Positions 23,344 through 35,106 of a stretch of 64,000 nucleotides of DNA are shown piece after piece; positions within the stretch are counted from its first letter, which is position 1, and each line of letters begins with the position of its first letter. The notes under the pieces were generated by a model. It had not been told where the DNA came from. It ran no database searches and saw only the letters and a list, made by a program, of their open reading frames with translations. Origin of the DNA: Hexactinellida sp. DTS-2022 (taxonomy: Eukaryota > Porifera > Hexactinellida); contig JAPNXP010000001.1 of assembly GCA_028753945.1 (NCBI GenBank), forward strand, positions 7,926,501-7,990,500, read 5' to 3'. Position numbers and translations under genes: made by a program.

Positions 23344-26300
23344 TCATATGTGCTGGTATAGAGCGGCCTGGGGGGACCCCTGCAGCATGAGGCGCCCGGG
23401 CTCGTGGAAGAGGTCCACCACGTAGGGCCTGCTGGGGGCAGTGAGGGCGGGGTCAGGATTGGGGTCTGAGAGCATAACTTCGTTCCAGGCGCGTCCGTAG
23501 CCCCCGCGCTGCAGGGAGCTCCTCAGGCCGGTCTGGTCGGACAGGAACTTGAAGAGCAGAGCTCTGTGCGGGAAGAAGCCCTGTCGGATAGATCCGATGG
23601 GTAAGAGGTTGGATTGCCTGTTGTACTTGAGCTGACTCAGGTGCAGGTGATAGTCAAAAGAGCCCAGGGCGGACCTGAGGGATTAATAGTTAATACAATC
23701 TCACACACTACACTATACAGTATTACTTCTCCACTGCTCCTCCCATGTGGGCTGACACCAACTGCGCTATTTGTCTCGCGACCTCTCTCCCGTTCTCAGC
23801 TGATCTCGCGAATGTTGTCACCTCTTGTACCAGCTCCTGTAGCGGCGGGTCTATGGGAACTGAGAAGGGAGGCTCTAAGGATTCAGAGGTCACCTCTTCT
23901 TCCTCTTTCTGTTCCTTCTCAGGTTTTCCCTTCTTGCTGGACTTGGAGTCTGCCCCTTTCCGGGACTTGCTCCTCTCCTTCCCAGCGGCCTCCTCCTTCT
24001 TCTCCTCCGGCGCCGGCTCCTTCTCCTCGGGTCGGGAGTTCACACACACCGCGGTTACTCTGTCGGAGAGGGGGAGTCTGCTCAGCTCCTCCAGGGACAT
24101 GAACTCCATACTGTGGGAGCTGGCCCCCACCTCGTAGAACCCGTCCTCCAGGCTGTCCCACTCGCTCAGGCGCCCCAGGGTCCAGAACTTGGCCTCCAGA
24201 CTGGTGCCGAGCAGCCCCTCCAGCGCTCTGCGGCTGAATACGCTGTCCAGCCCTGGCGTGTCCCCCACCTCCTGCAGCCTGCGCAGACAGCCGGCGCTGC
24301 ACAGCTCCCGCGCGGAGGCGGGCTTTCCCGCCAGCACCGACACTGCCCAGCCCGCGGCATTTCGCACCTCGGCCTCTGGGTCCACTAGCAGCTGCACCAG
24401 TGCCTGGTATCCCTGTTGCGTGGCTAGGTATGTGCCCGTGAGGAGCTCTGTGGAGAGACAGGCCAGCAGTCTGCATAAACCTGCACGCACCTATCAGAGA
24501 ATCAATCAACAGAGCAACCATGGATAAGAGAGGAGCTACCTTCTTGTCAGAGGAGGAGAGCTCCTCCACCAGGACCCTGACCGCGCCCAGCTGCAGGATC
24601 TCCAGCCGGTACCCCTCCATGAGGGAGAAGTTCTCCAGCACAGCGGCTGCTCCGGTCTGCACGGGGCAGTGGGGGTGCGAGAGGAGAGGGACCAGCGCCT
24701 CAAGCCCCCTCAGGTCCCCACATAGCTTGCTCTTGTTCTGTGAGGAGTCCAGCGTGGCCTCGCAAAGAGCGGCCAGAGCTGCCTCCTTGACCTCCCCCTC
24801 TTGTTCCAGGCTGTCGTGGGAAAGTAGAGACACTAGGGCCGACAGCCCCGCCACGTCCTCGTGTCCCAACTGCTCCTTAGCCAAGCTCAGCTGCGTGAGT
24901 GCCGACAGAGCGCGACACCCAGCCATGCACACCAAGGGGCTGTCGTCCCCCACCAGCCCCACTAGTACCCTGACTGCCCCCTGCTCGAAGAAGAGGCGCC
25001 GGGCGGGGGCGGATCTGCAGGCGCGCCCCATGGCCTCTGCTGCGAACTGCTTGACCTGTGGGGAGCAATAGCTAAGAGCCTGACCGGTTTCTAAGCAGGG
25101 GCATCCTTGCCATACAAGCCAGCGGGGAATGTCCGCTGGGCCCCCCTTAGGGGTTTCCTAATTTGGGCTCCTAGTTTGATAAGAGCCCCTTGGGGGCCCT
25201 TATTAAGCTATTCTATATGTACCAAAGCACAGAAAGTTCCCCGATGGGCCCCTCCTGGCCAGGACGCCCCTGTATCTAAGAGACTCACCTCTGGGAGAGT
25301 GGCGTTGCTGATGTGTCCCAGCAGCGACTCGAGCAGGCCGCTGCTCTGGATCTGCTCCAGACTCTCTTTCTCCTCCAGACAGTGGGACAGCACGCGCAGG
25401 GCGTGTACGTGCAGGTCGGACACCTCGGGGTTACCGATGAATGCCACCAGCGGGCCCAGACCCCCTCCCTCGCGAAATGCAGCTCTAACCCTATCATCCC
25501 GCGTGCAGTGACTGAGAGTAATCAAGGAGAGCTCCTATAGACACGGCTCAACGCACCAATCGCAATCCCTGGTCCCGACACTGCATACCTGTATTATGGC
25601 GTATTCCGACTGCAGCAGATCCACCAGAGGAGAGGTGCCGCTGCTTTCCAGGAGCGAGGCTCTGGCCTGGTGGCTCTCCAGCAGCAGGGAGAGGGTCTTT
25701 ATAACGTTACGCTGCAGCTCCGGGGCGGAGGAGGTCAGGAGCTTGACGAGTCTGTCTATCGCGCCTGCCTCCTGGATTCTCAGCTTGCAGGAGAAGCTGA
25801 GCGCCAGATGGGAGAGTATGAGTGTAACTGCCTGATAGATAGCTCAATGTACAATATGAAGAGTATAGGCATAACCCGTGTGGATACCTGGCACCCATGA
25901 AAGTATAACATTTGTGAATATAGATTTCAATACTATACAAACATTGAACTAACAGACGTTTCTAAAAATATTCAAATAACATAAGAGGCATCTAATACAT
26001 ACAACAGTACTATCTTCTTATAAAAGCTATTCACAGCTAAAAGAGATTGCACTAACCAGCCAAAGTATTTGAACAAAAGGAATTTTAATGCAGACACAAT
26101 ATTCGTCTGGTAACTTATTAAAGGCTGTTTAAACTACTCTGAAATGACTATTAATATCTTACTATAGTCATAAATAAATAAAAAATTGTGATTTCAAGTC
26201 ATTTTAGCAAATATCCATGAAATGGCATAAGTGTATCTGCCACGTGCCACAAATGGTAATGTGGCTGTATCTCAGTAAATAATAATAATCAAAATTATTT

Positions 26301-27478
26301 GAAATTATGCACTTACAGTAATTCGACCATGTGGAATTCAACTGTGAAATCACAACTTGTATATTCATTGCATCTTAATGATCATAAATTATATAGTTAA
26401 TGAGGTAACACTACAATAAAAATTTAAACTCAGTGTACATGATAATCATGATTGTGGGAAATTATCTCTTCCTGCTGTAAAGAATAATCTAAAATTACAG
26501 CTGTCCCGACAGCATATTCCTTTAAGGCACTATATTTTCTTTTGTTGAGTGTTTGATTGATAGTGCCTCCAAATGAAAATGAAGTCGGCATAGCTGTAAT
26601 TTTAAGATTCTTTGTCATTTCATCATCACCATAAAGATTTTCGAAATGTGTTTGGTAGGTTCTTTAGCCTACTTCATTTCAGAGTAATTTTAGTTTTAGA
26701 ATAAACATTGTAGGTGATGAGTACACATTTTCACACATTTTTATCTATACACTGAGAGATACTTTGGAAATGGCAAATTCCCAAAATTATAAACATTTTT
26801 TGACGTTGTCATTAAAACCTCAAGATGTAAGAGCAATTTGTTAAGATGTTAAGTGTCATGAGGAACAATCCATAATTGGAAGTTTTTCAATCTTACTCAA
26901 TCTCTGAGATTAATATGAAAATTTATAACAAATATGGTGGGAAGCGCCCCAGACCCCTCTAATGATCGCTCGCTACATTCGCATTTGTTTCGGCCGAGCA
27001 CTCAACAACACATTGATATATGTGGCAAAAGTCTATGCCAATGTCTGGATATGTACAATCTAGACATGTACATATATAGTATTGGTATAGCTACCTCTTT
27101 AGTGACTGGCTCCTCCTCCTCCGTTAGCAGCCCCGTCAGCAGCTGGAAGCAGTCCAGCTCCCCAATGGCTCTCCTGCCCTGCGGAACTGAGGACAGACTG
27201 CCCATACACATGGCCGCGTGGGCCCGTATCGCCTTATCGGGGCTCCTGAGCTTGCTGACCAACTTCTGCAGCAGATCCAGGGACAGGAGCTCCGCTCTGT
27301 TGGCGTCGTTGGTGGCTGCATACCTGTAGATAGCCTCACAGACCTGAGCGACTAGGACATCCTCTGTTGAGTCCAGCATCAGCACAGCGGTGCGCAGATC
27401 CTTTGTAGTTATGTCGAGCGGAGCGAATGAGTCCAACCCCTGCACGGGATCTGAGTCTTTTGTTTTCTTCGCAGGCAT
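23344..27478 (-). CDS. ARMC3: Armadillo repeat-containing protein 3
   Basis: Six exons on the minus strand: 27095-27478, 25589-25831, 25289-25534, 24540-25055, 23727-24490 and 23344-23674. Introns are GT-AG, phase 0 except the last (phase 2), and 827 aa result (human 872). The N terminus to about residue 560 is a run of armadillo repeats, from MPAKKTKDSD and LMLDSTEDVLVAQVCEAIY onward. A Lys/Glu/Ser-rich linker follows (about 590-680). The last exon encodes the EDR1-like C-terminal domain: SNLLPIGSIRQGFFPHRALL, GGYGRAWNEVML and RPYVVDLF. In mammals ARMC3 is concentrated in testis and ciliated cells and is needed for sperm flagella. Intron 1 (1,263 bp) holds old repeats, and intron 3 a MITE. 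It ends 120 bp before the SLC13 start on the same strand. Confidence 0.95.
25096..25272. mobile_element. 177-bp hAT-like MITE in ARMC3 intron 3
   Basis: Ends CAGGGGCATCCTTGCC and GGCCAGGACGCCCCTG. Target duplication TTTCTAAG (25088-25095) and TATCTAAG (25273-25280), 7 of 8 bases. The element makes up most of the 233-bp intron, while three of the four other introns are 49-54 bp, so it explains the extra length. Confidence 0.85.
26050..26430 (+). repeat. Dispersed repeat family B, copy 2 (ARMC3 intron 1)
   Basis: Collinear with 14636-15055. This copy runs directly into the diverged hairpin unit at 26486, which suggests that family B was once part of the same longer repeat. Confidence 0.7.
26486..26930 (+). 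repeat. Old, single diverged unit of the hairpin repeat
   Basis: A hairpin at 26486-26612 (outer stem AAAATTACAGCTG / TAGCTGTAATTTT) keeps the loop-proximal words GGCACTATATTTT and GATAGTGCCTCCAAA of the large array. Downstream lie matches to other unit parts: CATCATCACC, ACATTTTTTGACG, TCAAGATGTAAGAGC and CTCTGAGATTAAT. Sequence identity to array units is clearly lower than among them, so this is an early-diverged copy inside a gene intron. Confidence 0.75.
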
Positions 27479-27680
27479 TAGCTAGTCTCTGTCGGTCTAA
27501 AAAGCAACTGTCAAGCTTCTTAAATACTGATTATCAATTTACCAACCGAGTCATGTAGTGCATTTTGTATTCGCATAAATACATACTTAGTTGGGTTTAA
27601 GTAGAGAGATTGGAAATAACCGAATAAACCTATTAAGAGGATATATAACCACATCAATTGTTTGAAAGTTGCAGCTTAAC
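27479..27680. promoter_or_regulatory. ARMC3 5' flank
   Basis: The 200 bp between the ARMC3 start codon and the first array hairpin. The promoter must lie here or within the array. No TATA box or initiator is convincing by eye. Confidence 0.25.
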
Positions 27681-27809
27681 AAAAAATCCAAAATTGCAGC
27701 CTGTGCCGACGCATGTACCTTTGGTGGCACTATATTTTGTTGGTGGTTAATTGATAGTGCCTCCAAAGGAACATGCTGTCGGCGCAGGCTGCAATTTTGG
27801 ATTTTTTTT
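27681..27809 (+). repeat. Array hairpin 1
   Basis: Stem arms AATCCAAAATTGCAGCCTGT and ACAGGCTGC-type complement, loop around TTTTGTTGGTGGTTAATTGA. Right arm here has CGCAGG. Confidence 0.85.
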
Positions 27810-28903
27810 CGCCAAGTCATCATCACTATAAAGGTGTTAAATTATTTCAGAAAGGTGTTTCAGAAGGCTACGACCCTTAGAGTGGTGGAAGTTTCTATTT
27901 AGCTCACTTCATTTGAGAGATATTCAAGTTTCAGTAGAATATAATATGTTGCTGAGTCAGCATTTTTTAGGTGCGTGTTGGGTATTCACCCAACTCCAAC
28001 CAACCCATGCGAATTATTCAATTCACAAAATTGTAAAAATACATTTTTTTGACGAAGTCATGATCACCTCAAGGTGTCAAGACCCACTTGTAGAGGTGTT
28101 ACGTGGCATAAGGATCAATTGATAAATTGGAAGTTTGTTTCTATCTTATTTGAATTCTGAGATTTATGATATTTAATTAAATAGTATAAATAATTATTAA
28201 TAATATTTATAATTTAACACCAATTTCAATGTCAACTTATATTTATTAAGTTTAATTATTTTGTCATAAATAATTAATTAATTAATTTGGCTATCAAATT
28301 TCAATTCCGCACACTCGATAACCCCTAATAAACAAATTGGGAGCATCTATATAAGTCATATACTGACTTAATTAATTATTATTAATTACGTCAGTATATT
28401 AACAGTGCAAGAGTATTCTTGCAGAAGGAAATATAATCACATAATCTGTCGTTGTTATGGAATGTAGAATCTTGGTTTTCAATTGGAAAATAGAAGCCTA
28501 CTCGATCTCACAAGTTGAATCAATATAATAATAACGAGTTGAAACAATAGAATTAGATTTAACACTTTCAATTGAACTGAAGTGTTAGTAAACAAAGGAA
28601 ACTTGCAACTCAATTGTGGCACAAACTAAGTACAATTTGAAAATTCTGCACTGTGAAAAGGTGTAGAATTTAATTCTCTATCGAATGCATATAAATTTAA
28701 TTTCGGGTACTATTTATTGTTCCTGTTTCAATATTAAACAGGTGCAAAAATGTGTCCAAAAAAATGTAATAAAAAATCGTGACCCCAGGTGCACATCTGT
28801 AACCCATGAGACACATCCTGAAAATTTGGGCTCTTAGTTAATTAAACTCTGTTCTGTGGTGAGGATACGGAAGGATAATAATAACCAAAGCACTAAGACC
28901 AAT

Positions 28904-28939
28904 ACTGGGCCACTATACTATAGTATAGTCGGCACAGTA
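28904..28939 (+). repeat. Palindromic cassette (1 copy)
   Basis: ACTGGGCCACTATACTATAG then TATAGTCGGCACAGTA; centre CTATACTATAGTATAG is a perfect 16-bp palindrome. Confidence 0.9.
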
Positions 28940-29024
28940 ATAATAATATTTTGGTGGTGGTTTATTGATAGTGCCTCCAAAGGAACATGCTGTCGGCACA
29001 AGCTGCAATTTTGGATTTTTTTTC
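28940..29024 (+). repeat. Array hairpin 2, left arm missing
   Basis: Only the loop (TTTTGGTGGTGGTTTATTGA) and right arm are present. The cassette is joined directly to the loop, so the left arm has been deleted or replaced. Confidence 0.75.
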
Positions 29025-30313
29025 GCCATGTCATCATCACTATGAAGGTGTTAAAATATATCAAAAGGTGTTACAGAAGGCATCGACCCTTAGAGTGGCG
29101 GAAGTTTCCATTTAGTTCACTTCATTTTAGAGATATTCAAGTTTGAGTAGAATATAATAGCTGATGACTCAGCATTTTTTATGTGAGCTCTGGGTCATCA
29201 CCCAAAACGAACCGACCCATTTGAATTATATAATTCACAAAATTGTGAAAACACATTTTTTTTACGATGTCATCATCACCTCAAGGTGTCAAGACCCACT
29301 TTTACAGGTGTTACGTGGCATAAGGACCAATTGATAAATTGAAAGTTTGTTTCTATCTTGTATCATCTCTGAGATTAATGAAATTTATATAATTAGTATA
29401 AATATTTAATTTATTTATTTATTATTTAACACCATTATTATATACAGCAAAATAAATTAAGTTCAATTATTTGCAATTATTATTAATTTAAATTGAATTT
29501 CGACTATAATATTTGAATTCCACGCACTCGATAACCCCAATAATCTATTTGGAACCGTCTATAAGTTAAATACAAAATGAATTAATTATAATTAATTAAG
29601 TCAGTCATTAATTGTGCAAGAATATTCTCGCCGAAATAAATATAATCACTTAATCTGTCGTTGTTGTGGAATGTAAAATCTTAACGGTTCCATCATCAAC
29701 CATCTTTAGTTTAATGCCATTCATTCATTATGTATTGATAATAAATTATATTATTAGTTATTTATTTTAGCAATGTTATCCATGGTTGGTTGAGTTGAGT
29801 CAACAAATTCCTTATATTATATTATTTAATTTAATCAATTGTATAGTAATACTAAAATTAAATAGAAGCCAGCTGGAATTTATAAGTTAAATCAATATAA
29901 TTATCGCAAGTTGAATCACTAGAGTAGGATTTAACAAGTTAAATCAATATAATTATTACAAGTTGAAACAATAGAATTAGATTTAACACTTTACTGAAAT
30001 TGAAGTGTCAGTAAACAAAGAAATTTCAACCCCCATTTATGGCAGAAATTAAATAATTTATTGAAAATTTTCTTCACCCATCAGACGCAGAATTTTAAGG
30101 TGAATCCAAATATAAAATAAAGTTTGGGGGTTTAGTAGAACATATTTTGAGTTAAGGACCAAACAAATTTTGAAAGGTGTTAAAGATGTGTCAAAAATTT
30201 GTCAATAAAAAATTGTAACCCCAGGTGCAAATCAGACGTCGACTCCGAACCAACATTCTAAGTTTTAGCCCTCTATGTATATAGGTGTGGCCAGGGCACC
30301 TGCTACGGAGAAA

Positions 30314-30448
30314 TAAAAAAAAAATCCAAAATTGCAGCCTGTGCCGACGCATGTTCCTTTGGTGGCACTATATTTTGTTGGTTGTTTATTTATAGTGCCT
30401 CCAAAAGAACATGCTGTCGGCGCAGGCTGCAATTTTGGATTTTTTTTT
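30314..30448 (+). repeat. Array hairpin 3
   Basis: Full stem. Preceded directly by tail type B with no cassette. Almost the same as the hairpin at 60212. Confidence 0.85.
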
Positions 30449-31772
30449 CGCCATGTCATCATCACTATGAAGGTGTTAAATTATTTCAAAAAGGTGTTAC
30501 AGAAGGCATCGACCCTTAGAGTGGTGGAAGTTTCCATTTAGTTCATATAATTTTAGAGATATTCAAGTTTGAGTAGAATATAATAGCTGATGACTCAGCA
30601 TTTTTTATGTGTGTGTTGGGTCATCACCCAACATCAACTAACCCATTTTAAATATCGAATTAACAAAATTGTAAAAATACATTTTTTTGACGATGTCATA
30701 ATCACCTCAAGGTGTCAAGACCCACTTGTATAGGTGGTACCTGGCATAAGGACCAATTGATAAATTGAAAGTTTGTTTCTATCTTGTATCATCTCTGAGA
30801 TTAATGAAATTTATCTAATTAGTATAAATATTTAATTTATTTATTTATTATTTAACACCATTATTATATACAGCAAAATAAATTAAGTTCAATTATTTGC
30901 AATTATTATTAATTTAAATTGAATTTAACTATAATATTTGAATTCCACGCACTCGATAACCCCAATAATCTATTTGGAACCGTCTATAAGTTAAATACAA
31001 AATGAATTAATTATAATTAATTAAGTCAGTCATTAATTGTGCAAGAATATTCTCGCCGAAATAAATATAATCACTTAATCTGTCGTTGTTGTGGAATGTA
31101 AAATCTTAACGGTTCTATCATAAACCATCTTTAGTTTAATGCCATTCATTCATTATGTATTGATAATAAATTATATTATTAGTTATTTATTTTAGCAATG
31201 TTATCCATGGTTGGTTGAGTTGAGTCAACAAATTCCTTATATTATATTATTTAATTTAATCAATTGTATAGTAATACTAAAATTAAATAGAAGCCAGCTG
31301 GAATTTATAAGTTAAATCAATATAATTATCGCAAGTTGAATCACTAGAGTAGGATTTAACAAGTTAAATCAATATAATTATTACAAGTTGAAACAATAGA
31401 ATTAGATTTAACACTTTACTGAAATTGAAGTGTCAGTAAACAAAGAAATTTCAACCCCCATTTATGGCAGAAATTAACCCCTTTATTGAAAAATTTCTTC
31501 TCCCATCAGACGCAGAATTTTATGGCGAATCCAAATGTGAAATAAAATTTTGGGGTTTAGTAAAACATTTTTTGAGTTATGGACCAGACAAATTTTGAAA
31601 GGTGTTAAAGATGTGTCAAAAATTTGTTAATACAAAATCGTAACCCCAGGTGCAAATTAGACGTCGACTCCGAATCTACATGCCAAGTTTCAGCCCTCTA
31701 TGTATACAGGTGTGGCCAGGGCACCTGCTACGGAGAAATAATAATAATATAAATAAAGGCAGTGATTCCAAT

Positions 31773-31808
31773 ACTGGGCCACTATACTATAGTATAGTCG
31801 GCACAGTA
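31773..31808 (+). repeat. Palindromic cassette (1 copy)
   Basis: Standard cassette preceded by AAAGGCAGTGATTCCAAT and placed between the (TAA)-rich tail and the next hairpin. Confidence 0.9.
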
Positions 31809-31936
31809 AAAATCCAAAATTGCATCCTGTGCCGACGCATGTTCCTTTGGTGGCACTATATTTTGTTGGTGGTTTATTGATAGTGCCTCCAATGGAACAT
31901 GCTGTCGGCACAGGATGCAATTTTGGATTTTTTTTT
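31808..31936 (+). repeat. Array hairpin 4 (paired stem change)
   Basis: Left arm reads TTGCATCCTGTGCC instead of TTGCAGCCTGTGCC, and the right arm reads GGCACAGGATGCAA instead of GGCACAGGCTGCAA. The two changes keep the base pair. Confidence 0.85.
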
Positions 31937-33280
31937 CGCCAAGTCATCATCACTATAAAGGTGTTAAATCATTTCAAAAAGGTGTTACAGAAGGCATCGA
32001 CCCTTAGAGTGGTGGAAGTTTCGTTTTAGTTCACTTCCTTTTAGCGATATTCAAGTTTGAGTAGAATATAACAACTGATGACTCAGCATTTTTTATGTGA
32101 GTGTTGGGTCATCACCCAACATGAACTAACCCATTTTTAATATTGAATTAACAAAATTGTAAAAACACATTTTTTTAACGATGTCATCATCACCTCAAGG
32201 TGTCAAGACCCACTTGTATAGGTGGCACGTGCCATAAGGACCAATTGATAAATTGAAAGTTTGTTTCTATCTTCTATGATCTCTGAGATTTATGATATTT
32301 AATTAATTAGTATATATAATTATTAATATTATTTATAATTTAACACCAATTTCAATGTCAACTTATATTTATTAAGTTTAATTATTTTGTCATAAATAAT
32401 AAATAAATTAATTTGTCCATCAAATTTCAATTCCGCACACTCGATAACCCCTAATAAACAAATTGGAAGCATCTATATAAGTCATATACTGACTGAATTA
32501 ATTATAATTCATTACGTCAGTATATTAACAGTGCAATAATATTAACGCAGAAGTAAATATAATCACATAATCTGTCGTTGTTGTGGTATGTAAAATCTTA
32601 ACGGTTCTATCATAAACCATCTTTAGTTTAATGCCATTCATTCATTACTTATTGATAATAAATTATATTATTAGTTATTTATTTTAGCTATGTTATCCAC
32701 GGTGATTTGAGTTTAGTCAACAAATTCCTTATATCATTATATTTTATTTAATCCATTGTATAGTAATACTACAATTAAATAGAAGCCAGCTGGAATTTTT
32801 AAGTTGAATCAATATATTTATCTCAAGTTGAAACAATAGAGTAAGATTTAACAAGTTAAATCAATATAATTATTACAAGTTGAAACAATAGAATTAGATT
32901 TAACACTTTTACTGAAATTGAAGTGCGAGTAAACAAAGAAATTTCAAACCCCATTTATGGCAGAAATTAAACATATTTTTGAAAATATTCCTCTCCCATC
33001 AGACGCAGAATTTTATGGTGAATCCAAATGTGAAATAAAATTTGGGGGTTTAGTAAAACATATTTTGAGTTATGGACCAGACAAATTTTGAAAGGTGTTA
33101 AAGATGTGTCAAAAATTCGTTAATCAAAAATCGTAACCCCAGGTGCAAATTAGACGGTCCATACGCACCTACATGCCAAGTTTCAGCCCATCAACTATAA
33201 AGCTCAGGCCAGGGCACCGTCTACGGAGAAAAAATAATAATAATAATAATAATTATATAAATAAAGGCAGTGATTCCAAT

Positions 33281-33316
33281 ACTGGGCCACTATACTATAG
33301 TATAGTCGGCACAGTA
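33281..33316 (+). repeat. Palindromic cassette (1 copy)
   Basis: Standard cassette with the AAAGGCAGTGATTCCAAT leader, in an enlarged AAT/TAA microsatellite. Confidence 0.9.
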
Positions 33317-33333
33317 ATAATAATAATAATAAT

Positions 33334-33460
33334 AAAAATCCAAAATTGCATCCTGTGCCGACGCATGTTCCTTGGATGCACTATTTTTGTTGGTGGTTTA
33401 TTGATAGTGCCTCCAATGGAACATGCTGTCGGCACAGGATGCAATTTTGGATTTTTTTTT
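33334..33460 (+). repeat. Array hairpin 5 (paired stem change)
   Basis: Carries the same compensated GCATCC / GGATGC pair as hairpin 4. The left arm has small deletions near the loop (CCTTGGATGCACTA). Confidence 0.85.
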
Positions 33461-34779
33461 CGCCAAGTCATCATCACTATAAAGGTGTTAAATCATTTCA
33501 AAAAGGTGTTACAGAAGGCATCGACCCTTAGAGTGGTGGAAGTTTCGTTTTAGTTCACTTCCTTTTAGCGATATTCAAGTTTGAGTAGAATATAACAACT
33601 GATGACTCAGCATTTTTTATGTGAGTGTTGGGTCATCACCCAACATGAACTAACCCATTTTTAATATCGAATTAACAAAATTGTAAAAACACATTTTTTT
33701 AACGATGTCATCATCACCTCAAGGTGTCAAGACCCACTTGTATAGGTGCCACGTGCCATAAGGACCAATTGATAAATTGAAAGTTTGTTTCCATCTTCTA
33801 TGATCTCTGAGATTTATGATATTTAATTAATTAGTATATATAATTATTAATATTATTTATAATTTAACACCAATTTCAATGTCAACTTATATTTATTAAG
33901 TTTAATTATTTTGTCATAAATAATAAATAAATTAATTTGTCCATCAAATTTCAATTCCGCACACTCGGTAACCCCTAATAAACAAATTGGAAGCATCTAT
34001 ATAAGTCATATACTGACTGAATTAATTATAAATAATTACGTCAGTATATTAACAGTGCAATAATATTAACGCAGAAGTAAATATAATCACATAATCTGTC
34101 GTTGTTGTGGTATGTAAAATCTTAACGGTTCTATCATAAACCATCTTTAGTTTAATGCCATTCATTCATTACTTATTGATAATAAATTAATTTATTAGTT
34201 ATTTATTTTAGCATTGTTATCCACGGTGATTTGAGTTTAGTCAACAAATTCCTTATATCATTATATCTTATTTAATCCATTGTATAGTAATACTACAATT
34301 AAATAGAAGCCAGCTGGAATTTATAAGTTGAATCAATATATTTATCTCAAGTTGAAACAATAGAGTAAGATTTAACAAGTTAAATCAATATAATTATTAC
34401 AAGTTGAAACAATAGAATTAGATTTAACACTTTACTGAAATTGAAGTGTGAGTAAACAAGTAATTTTAACCGCCATTTATGGCAGAAATAAAAACCTTTA
34501 TTGAAAGATTTCTTCTCCCATCAGACGCAGAATTTTATGGTGAATCCAAATGTGAAATAAAATTTGGGGGTTTAGTAAAACATATTTTGAGTTATGGACC
34601 AGACAAATTTTGAAAGGTGTTAAAGATGTGTCAAAAATTCGTTAATCAAAAATCGTAAGCCCAGGTGCAAATTAGACGGTCCATACGCACCTACATGCCA
34701 AGTTTCAGCCCATCAACTATAAAGCTCAGGCCAGGGCACCGTCTACGGAGAAAAAATAAAAATAATAAAAATAATAATA

Positions 34780-34974
34780 ATAAAGGCAGTGATTCTAATA
34801 CTGGGCCACTATACTATAGTATAGTCGGCACAGTAATAATATAAATAAAGGCAGTGATTCCAATACTGGGCCACTATACTATAGTATAGTCGGCACAGTA
34901 AAAATAATATAAATAATAATAAAGGCAGTGATTCCAATACTGGGCCACTATACTATAGTATAGTCGGCACAGTA
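34780..34974 (+). repeat. Palindromic cassettes, 3 tandem copies
   Basis: Cassettes at 34800-34835, 34865-34900 and 34939-34974, each with its own AAAGGCAGTGATT leader and AT-rich spacer. The period varies (65 and 74 bp). Confidence 0.9.
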
Positions 34975-34975
34975 A

Positions 34976-35106
34976 TAAAAAATCCAAAATTGCAGCCTGT
35001 GCCGACGCATGTTCCTTTGGTGGCACTATATTTTTGTTGGTTGTTTATTGATAGTGCCTCCAAAGGAACATGCTGTTGGCAAAGGCTGCAATTTTGGATT
35101 TTTTTT
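34976..35106 (+). repeat. Array hairpin 6
   Basis: Full stem. The right arm has TGTTGGCAAAGGC in place of TGTCGGCACAGGC, so this copy has unpaired changes. Confidence 0.8.

Noticed and set aside
30332..30541. Recurring ~60-80-codon frames over the array hairpins on both strands (also at 31690, 33143, 58187, 60182, 62978)
   Set aside because: The same peptide words appear on both strands because the DNA is an inverted repeat. Starts and ends vary, frames break in most units, and no domain is visible.
30580..30610. CTGATGACTCAGC in array units as a hammerhead ribozyme core
   Set aside because: CTGATGA is present but the matching GAAA segment and helix III are not found at the required places.
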